This document shows positions 48,501 to 61,771 of a stretch of 64,000 nt of DNA, piece after piece; the first letter of the stretch is position 1, and the number at the start of each line of letters is the position of its first letter. The position numbers and the translations under genes are program-made. Source of the DNA: Owenia fusiformis (lineage: Eukaryota > Annelida > Polychaeta > Sabellida > Oweniidae); the NCBI GenBank assembly GCA_903813345.2, contig CAIIXF020000010.1, forward strand, positions 17,745,181-17,809,180, written 5' to 3'. Below the pieces are notes generated by a model that did no database searches, had not been told where the DNA came from, and saw only the letters and a list, made by a program, of their open reading frames with translations.

Positions 48501-50565
48501 TCTAACCAGTAATCAAACAATGGAACATAACAAACAATTTGTTGCATTAAATGCTTTGACCGACTAAAAGGGAAATGGCTCTGACAAAATATGACAAGTA
48601 AATTTTTGAATGAGACAAATGAAATATTGGGAATTTTAAAAGTGACTATTTAGCGACCTCTTTTGGAGACACGAAGGTCTCTTCTAAGAAGCGAAGTAGG
48701 GATTGTAAAGAGCAACTTGTTAGTCGTAAAATATGGTGTGGATGTTTCATATCGTTTCTGACAATTTATTAGATTGTCTTCATCTCTGCCCTATGAAAAT
48801 GACAACGTTCATATACTGTTTTACGTTCATGTTCAATAAAGCAACTAGAATTTAAATAATTGTACAAGTTGAAGGGCCATAGTATCCTATATATTATATT
48901 TAACCGTTCCCTGGAGATGCAAGTATTTACATATGCATTTATCCCGGCTTTATTCACCAACTTATATTATACACTAAGGAATTAACAACAATACACTTAC
49001 TTTTAATATCCATTATTATGATTATGATTAATTTCATTCTCGCTCAAAAAACTTATATGTATTGTGAACATTGATATCTATTATTATTGTCTCGCAACTG
49101 TGGCCAATTACGTGTGAATAGACAGATGATTTACTACCATCAAGAGCAAAGTTATTGCCTTGAATCCATTACGAATCAAAGGGTAGAATAAAAACAAGAA
49201 TGAAACGACAATGACCGTCAATAATCCCACGTGTACACTCTCTGTTTGTATTAATTAAACCAAATCATATCCCTAATGGGATACCAGAAGTATAAATCAC
49301 CTAACACTCTGTCGTAGTGCATGCTATTTGTAGTAAATATCTAACTATTTCTTCAAATAAATATATTTCTGCGGCTTTGTTTCCATTGACATTTATTCCA
49401 ATGGAACTGGTACTAATTAATGTGAGGGGTTGATCAGAAATGTCTCATAAATATAAAATATGGTAGAATTATACATTTATTGCTCGGCCTTGCTCATAAA
49501 CATGTTGATCGAACGCATGCAGCGAGTCATTATTTAATCGCGTTCCTTTTATAATTTTGCTACCACTCTTTTCTGGCGAATTCGTATTTCCATTTGTTTT
49601 GATGTAACGTATCAATATATCGAATTACTATAAGCCGTGTGGGATTGCGTTAGGGGGAGGGGAAGGGGGTTAGGGGCTATTTTAGTTTACTTTGAGTAAA
49701 TCTATTTCACATAGAAGACTAACGTTCGTGCAAAACCTTCGAAAAGGAAAAAACATGAAATTTGTATTTTCCCATTTTGCGCTTGGAAAATCGAATATAG
49801 AGTGACACCAAAATACAATCCTCTAATTTTGTAAATAAGCGATGTGAATTGGCAATTTAAATTCGGTTTAATTGTTCGGACAAGTTTCCAAAAGTTTTGG
49901 GGATTCCCATGGATCTTCTTAAAGATCGGCAGAAAGGTTGTTAGACGAACAAAGGAAAGAATGAATCAACCACAAATGAAGCCCCCAAATCCCGATATGA
50001 CGTGCAATTGACGTTTTATTTGCTTAACATTCATTCCGTGGATCAGACAGCGAAAATAAAACAGGAACTTCTTATGAGTTCAGTTGTGCAATATACGACG
50101 TTAATCAATTGATCATCACACATCGTACGTTGAGAGGCGGAGAAAGGGTCAACCAGGAACGTTGTTACATTCATATTTTTATCATAAATCGTTAGATTAA
50201 TCGGGTCCCTAACCTCAGGTACACAATGGCAGAACAGCGAATCGACTAAATGCTAACTGGAAGTATTTAATAACTTACAAAAGTAACGTAGTACCATTTC
50301 AAGCACAATTTAGGTTTGAATACTAGATGTCGATTTGACTGTCACGAATCGATGATATGTAATATGGGTTTTTGAAAGCATTTGCAATCGTGCTTCAACC
50401 TCTTGTGATTCCTTCACACTTCACCTTCAGAAAATGAAGTAAATAAGGTGTTCTCCCCGGGGGTTCTGCAAGACTGTTATGAGTACATTAAGATACATCT
50501 TGTGATTCATGAATTATTTTGTGTTACCACCTGACGTGTATGTATCAAAAACTCATAAATAATTG
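45531..50565. other. Intergenic, no firm gene
   Basis: Two short CpG-richer patches stand out (about 47055-47100 and 47460-47525). The second is in an open frame of 60 codons (47354-47536) without a recognised domain. The word GATCGCCCCTCGTAC near 48131 matches a solo mariner-type end. No spliced gene could be assembled. Confidence 0.35.
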
Positions 50566-51845
50566 TGGTGCTACCGTGTCAAATACGAGGGTTGTCCCAG
50601 AAGTAATGCACTATATGCTCTAACTTTCTTTAATATTCGTCAATTCAGCTGTAATTTTGTGTATATAACAATTTGAGTTTTATCTATTATATCCTGAATT
50701 TTCAAACATTAATATTAAGTCTTAATATGGTTGTTATAGCAACATGGGGGTAGGGGTGGGCGGGGCAGGTACCAATTTCTCTAATTATGAAAATATCCAA
50801 AGTGTTATTTTATAAATAGTTCTTTCTTTTAAATGATCAAAATGTTTGGGAAATTGTTAAATTTATTCAGCATGATGTTAACCAAGTACAAATTATGACA
50901 TTCAGCACTGTTATGTCATAATATTACAGTTCAATAGTCACAAATTCCAATACAGTCAAAGTCAAGAAATTGCAAAAATGGCTGCAATTCTCACCTGATA
51001 ACAGAAGGCCTTGCGTTTGGTGGCCTAGTTTCATACTTCACTTGGACTCACAGCCACGCAAAACGTATGCTACCATGAAGAAAGTATACAAAGAGTATAT
51101 ACCAGATAGAACTACAAATATGGGAGGCAAAAACTCCACAAAGGAAGAAATTGCCAAGAGTGTTTGACCTGACAGGTATCAAATACATAACATGTGAAGG
51201 GCAATATTTTGAGAAAATGTGAAATGGGACCCCGTGCAATATGTATCCATTAAATCTAGGATGTGCTCATAGTAATTTAGTATCTTAAAATGTATTTTTG
51301 AGCATACTTCTTACAGCTACACAAAATGGTATTTGTTGATTAATTATTTCATTTTTTATTCCTTTTGACGTGACTGTATAACCTGCCCCACCCTACCCAA
51401 ACTCACCAACTTGATTTTATTATAACATCAATATAGTTTTATCAGTCAACGTGAACATTTGTAGAATAATCAAAATGTCTCTTAGGAACATTTACTGAAA
51501 ATTTCATGGAATAATATCGATTATTGATAAAGTTATAGTGCATAACTTCTGTGACAGCCCTCGGATTTGTCAAATATTCTGGTTGTGGTACCGTGGCAAA
51601 TACTCGTGAATCATTTTTGTGCTGCTGTCGTGGCAAATACCCGTGAATCATTATGGTGGTGCTACCGTGTCAAATACTCGTTATTCATTCTGGTGGTGCT
51701 ACCGTGTCAAATACCCGTGAATCATTTAGGTTGTGCTACCGTGGCAAATACTCGTGAACCATTCCGGTGGTGCTACCGTGGCAAATACTCGTGAAATATT
51801 CTGGTTGTGCTACCGTGACAAATACTCGCCAATTGTTCTGGTGTT
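50566..51845. repeat. 37-bp satellite, split by a mariner-like element
   Basis: About eight copies of a ~37-base unit (GGTGCTACCGTGGCAAATAC core, then TCGTGAATCATT) lie at 51564-51845, and one partial copy (GTGGTGCTACCGTGTCAAA) lies at 50566-50584. The two parts are separated by the element at 50586-51563, so it inserted at a TA inside a repeat unit. Confidence 0.85.
50586..51563. mobile_element. Non-autonomous mariner-like element (978 bp)
   Basis: The left end CGAGGGTTGTCCCAGAAGTA and the right end, read inverted, CGAGGGCTGTCACAGAAGTT then ATGCACTATA form ~30-base terminal repeats. The insertion is at TA in the 37-bp satellite. The CGAGGGNTGTCNCAGAAGT style is typical of mariner termini. 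No transposase reading frame was seen; a 65-codon frame at 50970 has no DDE/D motif. Confidence 0.75.
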
Positions 51846-52740
51846 AGAATGATTGCAGTTGCAAAAAGCGTTGCTGTTATTTCAAAGTTGTTTCATCTGA
51901 CATTACCTTCGTGCGAATTCAAATTCAATCTAATTTTCAGATCCATTTTTGTTGCACATAAAGACCTAGAGATCTCTTCACAGGCAAAAAGTATGTCTCA
52001 AATTAATTGAGGATTTGAATAGTTAATAACTTCGAATTCCTTTCTCAAACCAAAGCAGTAGTATATCATAATCAATCAAACATTTTCCCCATGGTGTTAA
52101 ATTTTAAGATGGTAACACTAGAAATAAATATAAAATGTATTTTACGTTCGGTAATATGGAAATAAACCCACGTCCTGCATTTGCAACTTAACTGTACCCT
52201 GTTTCCCTTTTAAACGTGGTCACGTGGTATGGTAGTGTGAATATAAACACACCTTCCACACGGGGCGGAATGTTTTTGGAGGATTTTATCTGGAACTTTT
52301 TATATTTTTTAATTGTAATTGTAATTATAGTGAGCTTACGGTATCATTGAGTCTCACTAGGTGGCGAAACTGGTAACTACCTACTGTAATTGCCATGCAT
52401 CAGATAACGTGGTGAAATGCATTTTAAGTATGTATGGAGGGTACTTCCGCATGTAAATATTTATCCCCTTGACTCGAGCTCTCAACTGCGACCTGGTTGC
52501 AAGTAACTTACTAGTTTATACTCCATCGGGACCACTAAAGCCCATATATGTTGAAATTAGGTAAATGAATGAGGTATTAATATCTCTTGGGATCTTAGCC
52601 AGATGAAACGTTCTGTTTTACTGTTATTTTTAATCAAGAAATCTAGCCCAGGTACGTAGCCAGCAAAATATGTTTCTGTAATCTTTTACGAGACCTCCTC
52701 CTAACTACTTTATAATATGTACATTTTAAAGCTGTTTTTG
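51846..52740. other. Intergenic, no gene seen
   Basis: A reverse fragment of the MITE family at 22969 lies at about 52357-52386 (CTAGGTGGCGAAACTGGTAA). Otherwise this is unstructured AT-rich DNA. Confidence 0.45.
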
Positions 52741-54868
52741 TTTTTATGTTACCACCAAAAGTGGTGACATATTGTTATGGTCTCCGTTTTTTGCGACGGC
52801 GGTTGGCGTCCGGCGGTTGGCGTCCGGCGGTTGGCGTCCGGCGTCTGTAACAATTTCTTACAACTTCCTATAACTTAACAAATACTGTTTAGACTGACTT
52901 CAATTTTTTTCTAAATCATCTACATGTTCTCAGAAGTTCAAATCTGACTTTAGATTTGACATTTGACCTTCAATGACCTTCTCAAGGTCAAAAAGGTCTT
53001 TTTCAACTTGCTTCACATTGACTAAATTCTTTTTCAAAATCATCTACATGTTCTCAGAAATTCAAATCTGACTTTAGATTTGACATTTGACCTTCAAATC
53101 TGACTTTAAATTTGACATTTGACCTTCAATGACCTTCTCAAGGTCAAAAAAGGTCTGTTTTCAACTTGCTTCAAATTGACTAAATTTTTTTTCAAAATCA
53201 TCTACGTGTTCTCAGAAATTCAAATCTGACTTAAGATTTGACTTAAGATTTGACATTTGACCTTCAATGACCTTCTCAAGGTCAAAAAAGGTCAAAAAGG
53301 TCTGTTTTCAACTTGCTTCAAATTGACTAAAAAAAATTTTCAAAATCATCTACGTGTTCTCAGAAATTCAAATCTGACTTTAGATTTGACTTAAGATTTG
53401 ACATTTGACCTTCAATGACCTTCTCAAAGTCAAAAAAAGTCAAAAAGGTCTTTTTTCAACTTGCCTCAAATTGACTAAATTTTTTTTAAAAATCATCTAC
53501 ATGTTCTCAGAAATTCAAATCTGACTTTAGATTTGACATTTGACCTTCAATGACCTTCTCAAGGTCAAAAAAGGTCAAAAAGGTCTGTTTTCAACTTGCT
53601 TCAAATTGACTAATTTTTTTTCAAAAACATCTACGTGTTCTCAGAAATTCAAATCTGACTTAAGATTTGACTTAAGATTTGACATTCAATGACCTTCTCA
53701 AAGTCAAAAAAGGTCAAAAAGGTCTTTTTTTCAACTTGCTTCAAATTGACTAAATCTTTTTTTTCAAAATCATCTACATGTTCTCAGAAATTCAAATCTG
53801 ACTTTAGATTTGACATTTGACCTTCAATGACCTTCTCAATGTCAAAAAGGTCAAAAAGGTATTTTTTCATCTTGCTTCAAATTGACTAAATTTTTTTCAA
53901 AATCATCTACATGTTCTCAGAAATTCAAATATGACTTTAGATTTGACATTTGACCTTCAATGACCTTCTCAAGGTCAAAAAAGGTCAAAAAGGTCTTTTT
54001 TCAACTTGCTTCAAATTGACTAATTTTTTTTTCAAAATCATCTACATGTTCTCAGAAATTCAAATCTGACTTTAGATTTGACATTTGACCTTTAATGACC
54101 TTCTCAAGGTCAAAAAAGGTCAGATAGGTCTGTTTTCAACTTGCTTCAAATTGACTAAAAAAAAATTTCAAAATCATCTACATGTTCTCAAAAACTCAAA
54201 TCTGACTTTAGATTTGACTTAAGATTTGACATTTGACCTTCAATGACCTTCTCAAAGTCAAAAAAGGTCAAAAAGGTCTTTTTTCAACTTGCTTCAAATT
54301 GACTAAATTTTTTTTTCAAAATCATCTACATGTTCTCAGAAATTCAAATCTGACTTTAGATTTGACATTTGACCTTCAATGACCTTCTCAATGTCAAAAA
54401 AGGTCAAAAAGGTATTTTTTCATCTTGCTTCAAATTGACTAAATTTTTTTTCAAAATCATCTACATGTTCTCAGAAATTCAAATATGACTTTAGATTTGA
54501 CTTTAGAGTTGACATTTGACCTTCAATGACCTTCTCAAGGTCAAAAAAGGTCAAAAAGGTCTTTTTTCAACTTGCTTCAAATTGACTAATTTTCTTTTTC
54601 AAAATCATCTACATGTTCTCAGAAATTCAAATCTGACTTTAGATTTGACATTTGACCTTTAATGACCTTCTCAAGGTCAAAAAAGGTCAAAAAGGTCTGT
54701 TTTCAACTTGCTTCAAATTGACCAAATTTTTTTTTCAAAATCATCTACATCTTTTCAGAAGTTCAAATTTGACTTTACAAGTTCTCAGAAATTCAAATCT
54801 GACTTAAGTTTGAACTCATAATATTGTGAGCAACTAGGTGGTGACATTTTGTCATGTTAATGCCTTGT
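52741..54868. mobile_element. Full-length ATGTCACCACC element with a ~13-copy monomer array
   Basis: The left end is TTTTTATGTTACCACCAAAA with GTTATGGTCTCCG. It is followed by three copies of GGTTGGCGTCCGGC and then about thirteen tandem copies of a 130-155 base monomer. The right end is ACTAGGTGGTGACATTTTGTC...AATGCCTTG. Each monomer contains GACCTTCAATGACCTTCTC, AAGGTCAAAAAAGGTCAAAA, CAACTTGCTTCAAATTGAC and CAAAATCATCTACATGTTCT. There is no coding capacity. Copy number variation explains the length range of the family (150 bp to 2.1 kb). Confidence 0.9.
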
Positions 54869-54906
54869 ATAGATTTGTAAATCTTCTTATAAGGAGGAAA
54901 TAAAGA

Positions 54907-54963
54907 TACAATACAATACAATACAATAAAATACAATACAATACAATACAATACAATACAATG
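54907..54963. repeat. ACAAT pentanucleotide microsatellite
   Basis: About eleven nearly perfect ACAAT/TACAA units are present with one variant. They start about 40 bases after the end of the preceding element. Opposite-strand frames here encode only Leu-Tyr-Cys-Ile-Val runs and are artefacts. Confidence 0.95.
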
Positions 54964-57900
54964 TATGTATTTGTATATGTATTTTGTAGACAACTGTGTA
55001 ATTGCGTTGTTCCACTGGGTTGCCATCCGGATATCGTAATTACTTGAAAAAGGATGTTGCCGCGTTGCATTGACCTATCAAAAACAGTGACATTAATTCG
55101 GGATGACATGATTTCATTATTTTCTATATTGATTTCTGATTGTAAATATCATTTATTATCATATCGTGTAAATCAACCTGTGTTCATTGGCCATAACTAA
55201 ATGTGTTATGAAGCTCGTGAGATTTCTTTTAAACTGCTATTCTCAGAAGAATTGCCTTTAATTACATATTATCTTCGAGTCAGGTGGTCTAATTGAATTT
55301 TACTTTTCCCAATGTACAAATATTTTGTGAGCCTGGTTTATAATGTCGTAAAAGTATCATGCTTGAAAATAGGGATACATAAAATTGATGATAGATTCGA
55401 AAAAGTTGGGAAAATGAGATATTTTAAAATGGGGAGTACGGGAATACATGTGAGTTGAAACCGTCGAAGAAGATATCGAGTTCTGATAAATAAAAAATAA
55501 CTATTCAATTTGAGGTTAGGGATATTTGGATTATCCCGAGGTCAAATATCTCCTCTAATATAGGATAATATAATAATTAAGTAAACATGGAAAATAAGTG
55601 ATGTACATGATATGCTCTTCTTTGATCAATAAAACGACAAAATAAGAAAAAATGAAAAAAGACAAAAATACTTAAAAGGATATCATGAAGTCGCCTGTTT
55701 TAAAGCAGAAGATTTTATTTTGAAATTATATTTTTAACCTTATAGTTCACCCCCTCTTATCTTTAACCTGTCTCTGATCATTTTGTATTGTTTTGGAGAG
55801 TTTTGTTGGTCTAGGTTACAATATATCAAGGTCGTGGCTGGCGGATTAGGACTGATTGATCAATCAACCCAAAACAGGTTGACGAACAAATCTCCTTAGA
55901 CATTTAATTGGCAATGTTCTAGGTGGATCTAATCGCCTTTCATTAAACACATATTGCTTGACAATTGCATGTCATTCTCAGCAGTTAATACTAATTTACG
56001 ACATATTCTGCTAATTTACGACATATTCTTCACTGGTCTGCGAGAATTGATTTCTGAAAGTATCGGTATAACACGGATGTTGTCGTTGTTCTATAATAAA
56101 GATGCTAAATAATTATATCTTTTTTTGTCGTTAGTTTTGTAAATTGACTTTTTAAGTATGGTAATTGATATTGTGTGTCAATTATTGTTATCACCTCGTG
56201 TTTATTGTCGTTGATCCTAGCTTGGCTGCTGTCCAAAGCGCCATCTATTATAAACGTGTCTATGCCGTACATTTTGACAATGCAAACATTCTAAAATCTG
56301 ATTTCTAAAGGAAATATTTTTAGAATCACCAAAAATCAAATTAAATTAATTGGAAGTTGGTCTCGATGGGCAAATTTGAAACTATGAAATGACGTCTGAG
56401 GTTCTAAATCGACAAAATTACCAAAATGCGTATTCTCCCATTAGAATAAGTAAATCGGTGGGCGTTTCCTCTCCTTCTTTATCATTCAACTGTTGGCATG
56501 GTGGTTAGGGCCTCATGGACGTTCAACGAATACAAGACTGTAAATAACAAAATGCAACCGTGAAAAAAGCGAGATATGAAAAACACAACAAAAGGAACAG
56601 ATACTCTCGAAACAAATGCATTTTGTCAATGATTGATCATCATGGTATTACTCTATCACTGTTCAAGACTCTTGAATAAAACATAACGGGAAAGGATGAG
56701 AATGGGAGCTGAGACCAGGTGTTACAAGATAAAAGCATTTGTGCGTATCTTACAAAAAATTAAATCCTTCCTCCCATTCATTAAGGAACGCTGTCTCGAA
56801 ACAGTATATTCAAATTAAAGATCCACCAAAAATTATACAGACTAGGTGTCCATCTTGATTAATACAGCAGACAAAATAAGGTATGTACGTAATTTTTTGT
56901 CGTAAACAAAATGAGGTATTAACGTGGTTTGTGTATACAAGCGTAACAATGGAACATAATTTCCAATATCCCCAGTTTTTTCTACTTGCATATACTTTAC
57001 TTAAAAATAACAATTTTCTCATCTTTGTCATCAATTTGACCAATTGAAATTGAAGTATAAATTGAAAATTGGAGGCATGGTTAGTGAAGTCAATGTGAAT
57101 ATCTAACATTAAAAGTAGTATTCTCAATAAAGGTACTGTAAATAAAAACAGGAAAGTTGTTTTAGAATTACACATAGTCAAATAATGGAGTTGCAATATT
57201 GCTGAACTAAAAATCGCCTTATCCATGGAGTAGCAAAATGTATTTATCAATTGACATTTGGAGGGAATGGTTTTTACAGGATATGATTTTTGATTATCTA
57301 ATGCCAGAAAAAAACTTCTTTTTATACCAACTTTATTTCCATTGTTTCATTCCATTTAACAATATTATGTAAGAGAAGCTATTAAAGCGCCCAATGAAAC
57401 GTTCTTTTATGACGAGCCATCTTTTGTTTCATAAATCACTTTTAATGCTCTAACAAAAATAAATTACCGATATTAATAAATCATGAATCTAGGGTCGGGG
57501 TGCCCTATACGATGATCCATCATGATACTTTTTAAGGGGCCTAAAATGCAAACGTAATGTATAAGATAAGTCTTATTTTGGCCTCTCAAGAATAGGCCTC
57601 ATTTCGTCAGGGCCCGTTTTCTATTGGCGTTTGAAATAACAAATCCACATAAACAGTCACTGATATTTAAGGACAAGTTGATTCAGAGTTTTATTCAGAT
57701 TCTGGAGCTTTGCCCGGCCTTTTAAACACGGGCGACATTTTATAATCTTCTGGCTATGTAATATTTTTCTTCGAGGCTTCCTATGCAATTTCAACTAAAA
57801 CCTCTCTGCTCATCACAACTGTTTATTGTCAAGTCTAATGTTAGTATTTGTCTGTTTGACTAGTGTAATCTTATTTTACCAAGAAAGGTTGTGTTTTGTT

Positions 57901-59565
57901 ATGGTGTCCTTTGTCAAGATTCTGTCTCTGACGCATTAGTCCTTGTCAATTTAGAAAGATGCTGGACAATTACGAGCTAATAAAGACTTGCCTTCATGGA
58001 GAAGGAGTAAAGGATATCATAAAATGGAACTTATAGAAAAACGTTCAATTAGCCTTGATTTACCAAGATTTCTATTGATTGTTGTAAGTTTTATCCCTAT
58101 ATATAGCACAGAAAGGTCTTATAAAGCCATTTTAATGTACTTTAGAATGACCAAACAAACAAATTCAATGATGAGAAGTATGATTTATTTTTCCCAAAAT
58201 AGGCAATGACAAATCTCATTTTAAAAGTGACGTCAATCATTTTGTAAAGAACGGGGTCTACTTGGAAAATTCTCGGTTAATTATCAATTATATTGTGCCG
58301 GTGGAGGAACACTTAAATGGCAACTCTGTTCCTTCCCTATGAAGGCTATGGTTCCAAACTGTCACGAGAATTCAAATGCACGTTTCATTTCCCAGCACCT
58401 ATCCATCGCCTAACATACGTGTGAGAATAGCGCGATTTCAAAGCATTTTGTATTCTTATTGTTGAAGTAAGGGAGGGCCTTGAAGCAAGACTACGAATCA
58501 CAAGTACCATGAGAACCTACTAGAGAATATTAGGATGGAGATCTTCTTAATTGGAAAGCGGGCTGGGATAACTGAGGAGAAATTCTAGTTTCACGAAATA
58601 GCTCTGAATATATACAATCAATTAAATCTCCCTCCCTAACAGTAACCTTAAGATTTGTTTTAAAACTTCCCGCTGTTTTGCAAGATCACTCGTTTTTTTA
58701 TTAGGAATATAAATCGGCAATAGGACATATCGAGACTTTGTAGTTGAAGGAATACACTATGTTAAATCCCAGGGGGTCCGGATCCTACTCTTAGATGATT
58801 CCACGTGTTTGAACTCGACGTAAAGGGTTCATGCAAACTAGAATAGCTTTCCTAATTGCTCCCGACGTATTTATGATTCTGTTGAAAAAGTAAGGTATAA
58901 AACAGCAGTAAATGTCGGTTAGCGTTTAGCCCCTCTTTACATATAATTGCCTCATCACTTTGTGAAGAACAACAAACAAGAACAAGCAGTTTTCAGTTTT
59001 CTTACACCTGTTGAAACATCATAGAGCGACTCGTATTCGTTATCTGTAGTCTAGGCGAGCCTGGTACTACGCTCCTGCAGTCAATGTATTTCCTTGTGGA
59101 TGTAAGTTCGACAAAGGGTCTTTTAGACCTGCTTGCGGTTGTTTGCGTAGGATGTCAACATAAAAGTTAGCATGTCAAACTTGCGTATATTGGGCAAATT
59201 ACTCATTTTACTTTTCAAGTGGGCTTTTAACGTACTCTGTTTAAATTCGTTTTATGTCTGGTTATTTTGGATAACATTTTTAAAATACAATATCTTTGAA
59301 TATGACGACACCATAGGGTATGGCCGATTTCCAAAGTTAATGTAATTGTTTTCTAACGATTAGACAGACGAGAAACATAAAAACAATACGTTGTGAAATA
59401 AAAGGTAAACGATACAATCGCTAAAACTGACGGGAAAACAAATAAAACTTCTGCATAGAAAGATATATAGTAATACTTTTTCACATCGAATAATCACACG
59501 TAGTAGATAAATATAAGTATACGCTGACCATTTTACTTTTTATTTGTGTGTTGGCGTGAAAGTCC
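54964..59565. other. Intergenic, nothing firm
   Basis: A small direct duplication (CTAATTTACGACATATTCT twice) lies at about 55989-56028. A diverged end of the ATGTCACCACC family may lie near 57870-57910 (TTTTGTTATGGTGTCC). A 146-codon minus frame at 56810-57250 has no recognised motif. No RNA gene was seen. Confidence 0.35.
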
Positions 59566-59680
59566 ATGGCCACTAGTACAGAAACCAATGAAGCGAAGAA
59601 AATGGAACCAACGACATATTGGGCAATATGTTTTTGTATGCTCTCCTTTATGATAGCTTATACTTACATATATTATCAGG
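59566..59680 (+). CDS. Possible first exon encoding a signal-anchor N-terminus
   Basis: A start in good context (TCCATGG) opens a frame with a short polar N-terminus (MATSTETNEAKKMEP) followed by a hydrophobic segment of about 20 residues. It then meets a donor-like ATTATCAG|GTATTA near 59679. This is the layout of a type II membrane protein first exon. No downstream partner exon was found in the window, so it remains a weak candidate. Confidence 0.25.
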
Positions 59681-59754
59681 TATTAATAATGGGCCATAGC
59701 CATAATTACTTCCACGCCGCTATTTATGAAAAACGAATCTACATGTGCAAATGA

Positions 59755-61771
59755 TACTGTATTGGATTATAAAAGAACTTGCCATTCAGGGTTTTTGACA
59801 TTGGCCTCGTTTCGAATGTAATTAGGCCTATGAAGAGAGATGTTTTAATAAACAACGTAGAGAAGGCCTAAAGAATAAACATACGGTGACAATCAGATAT
59901 TGTTGAAATGTTTACACAGCATTTCTCCATTTCAAGAAATGCACTAACGTATTAAGCTTATCTTGAAAAAACGTGAATTAATCAAAACAGCGTGTATGTT
60001 ATGTTTCCTGGTATGTGTTTAATTTCAAAGCTTATTCCTACAGAGAAACTGCTACGAATCTGACAGTAACATGTCTATAAATCCTAATTAACTTCGTACC
60101 GTTTGGCTATCCTTGGATCTAGTCGTACAGCCAGTAAATGTGCATCTAATCCTCGACTGTGATAAGGGTATAATACTGTCTTATATCTTAATTATACGAA
60201 AACATCGTGGCAAATGCATTTTCAAGTGAGACAAATTAGGACTCAGGTATTGTTTGGGGTTGCACGATGTTTAAAGAAGAACATATCACATCCAGCCATT
60301 GGAAACGAAACACGATTAAATAAAGTAGGTAAATATACGTCTCAGAATGACGGTCATTTCAGATGAGAATATCGGTGGTAGTTGCTCAGGCGGTTGCATA
60401 TTGAAAAAATGAAACCAAAACATTCCGTGTTTCCTAAAATGTCTCGCTACGCTCGCTGCAAATTGCCTTCGCTTATTAATGTCGCCAACAACCCATTTAA
60501 ATTAAAATTGCGTATAATACAGGGTTGATTAATTTAATAATACGTAAGTTCAATAATACGTAACACGGTCCTAGATATTCTCAAAAAGCGCATAGCCATG
60601 TCGACCTACATGTTAATCGGTGATCCGTGACTTTTCTTAAGAGTAAATCAAAAGGAACAGTTACGCATTCGCTGTGAACGCCCAGATGTTTCAGATTCTC
60701 TCTGAAACATGAAGTTTAAACGGTTGTTTTATGGAATAATAACTCTCTTAACTTGACGTAACGAAGTACAAAACAAATAAGCACTGTTGTTATTTGTGAG
60801 CAACTTAAGTTAATTCATTTGATTCTATGTTGATTCATAAAACACAAATAGATTACATTACTATTCCAGAAACTGTTTCCTAGACAAACAACAATTAAGT
60901 ATTCATAAATTCCGGCTTCATTTCATGCGGTGACTTCCCACCGGACAGGCAAAATATTGATATACAGTCTCTAATTGCTCGCATTATTTAGATTATTGGT
61001 CATGATTGTAAACTCATTGCTTTGCTGTATTGATGAAATGATATATTTGAATACTTAATTAAATAACAAGTTAATTTACTTTCAGAGACCAGAGGTGACG
61101 ACAGAAGAGTCGAACTAAATTGGACGATCGCTGATAATTCCTACTCAAACAGGATGTACAATTGAAATAAATTTAATTAAGACGTTAATCCTAAAAAAGT
61201 AATATCTTATGCAAAAAGACATATTATGACATTTACGGACAACACGAGAACATGGATTTAATTACTTGTAATTGATAGCAGATAGTACGAGAACGACTTT
61301 CTTTATAGAGGGGAACATGTGGCGGCAACGAAAGATATTGTAAGAATTACACTGTGTGTGACGATACCACCTGAGTGTTCTGAGTATCGTGTAATAGACA
61401 CACAACACAATAACGTATTGACTTTATATCGATGTGGGAGTTTCATTGTTAAACTTTGTAAAGTTATTATTCAATATTCAGAGTGAGACTAGTAAATGTT
61501 TATTTATCAGGCTTTGGAGTTGAATTCATGATTACTACACGATTCAGTCCGCCATGCCTGGATGACAATCTATACTTAGCTCTCAGCTTCTAAGACGATA
61601 ACATTCTTAACCAGTAACAATCTTATCACCATGAAAAACATTGCAAGCAGGAAACCAATGAACATTGTCCCTCGATATAGTCTCCATCAGACTTAGAAAG
61701 GATAAATTAGACTGTTGCTGCTGTACAAAGGCAAATAATTGTGTAAATGCCAATGCTTCATTACCAAAACG
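59755..61771 (+). other. Upstream region of the dopamine receptor gene
   Basis: No coding exon is seen. Near the receptor start there are upstream ATGs. One short frame (about 61631-61696, 21 codons) would act as a uORF if this part is transcribed. No TATA box or initiator could be fixed. Confidence 0.35.

Noticed and set aside
54793-55109. Minus-strand frames rich in Tyr-Cys-Ile-Val-Leu
   Set aside because: They are translations of the ACAAT microsatellite.
56810-57250. 146-codon minus-strand frame
   Set aside because: It has no domain, no splice context and biased AT-rich codon content. It is likely chance, although it is the longest unexplained frame in the gene-free part.
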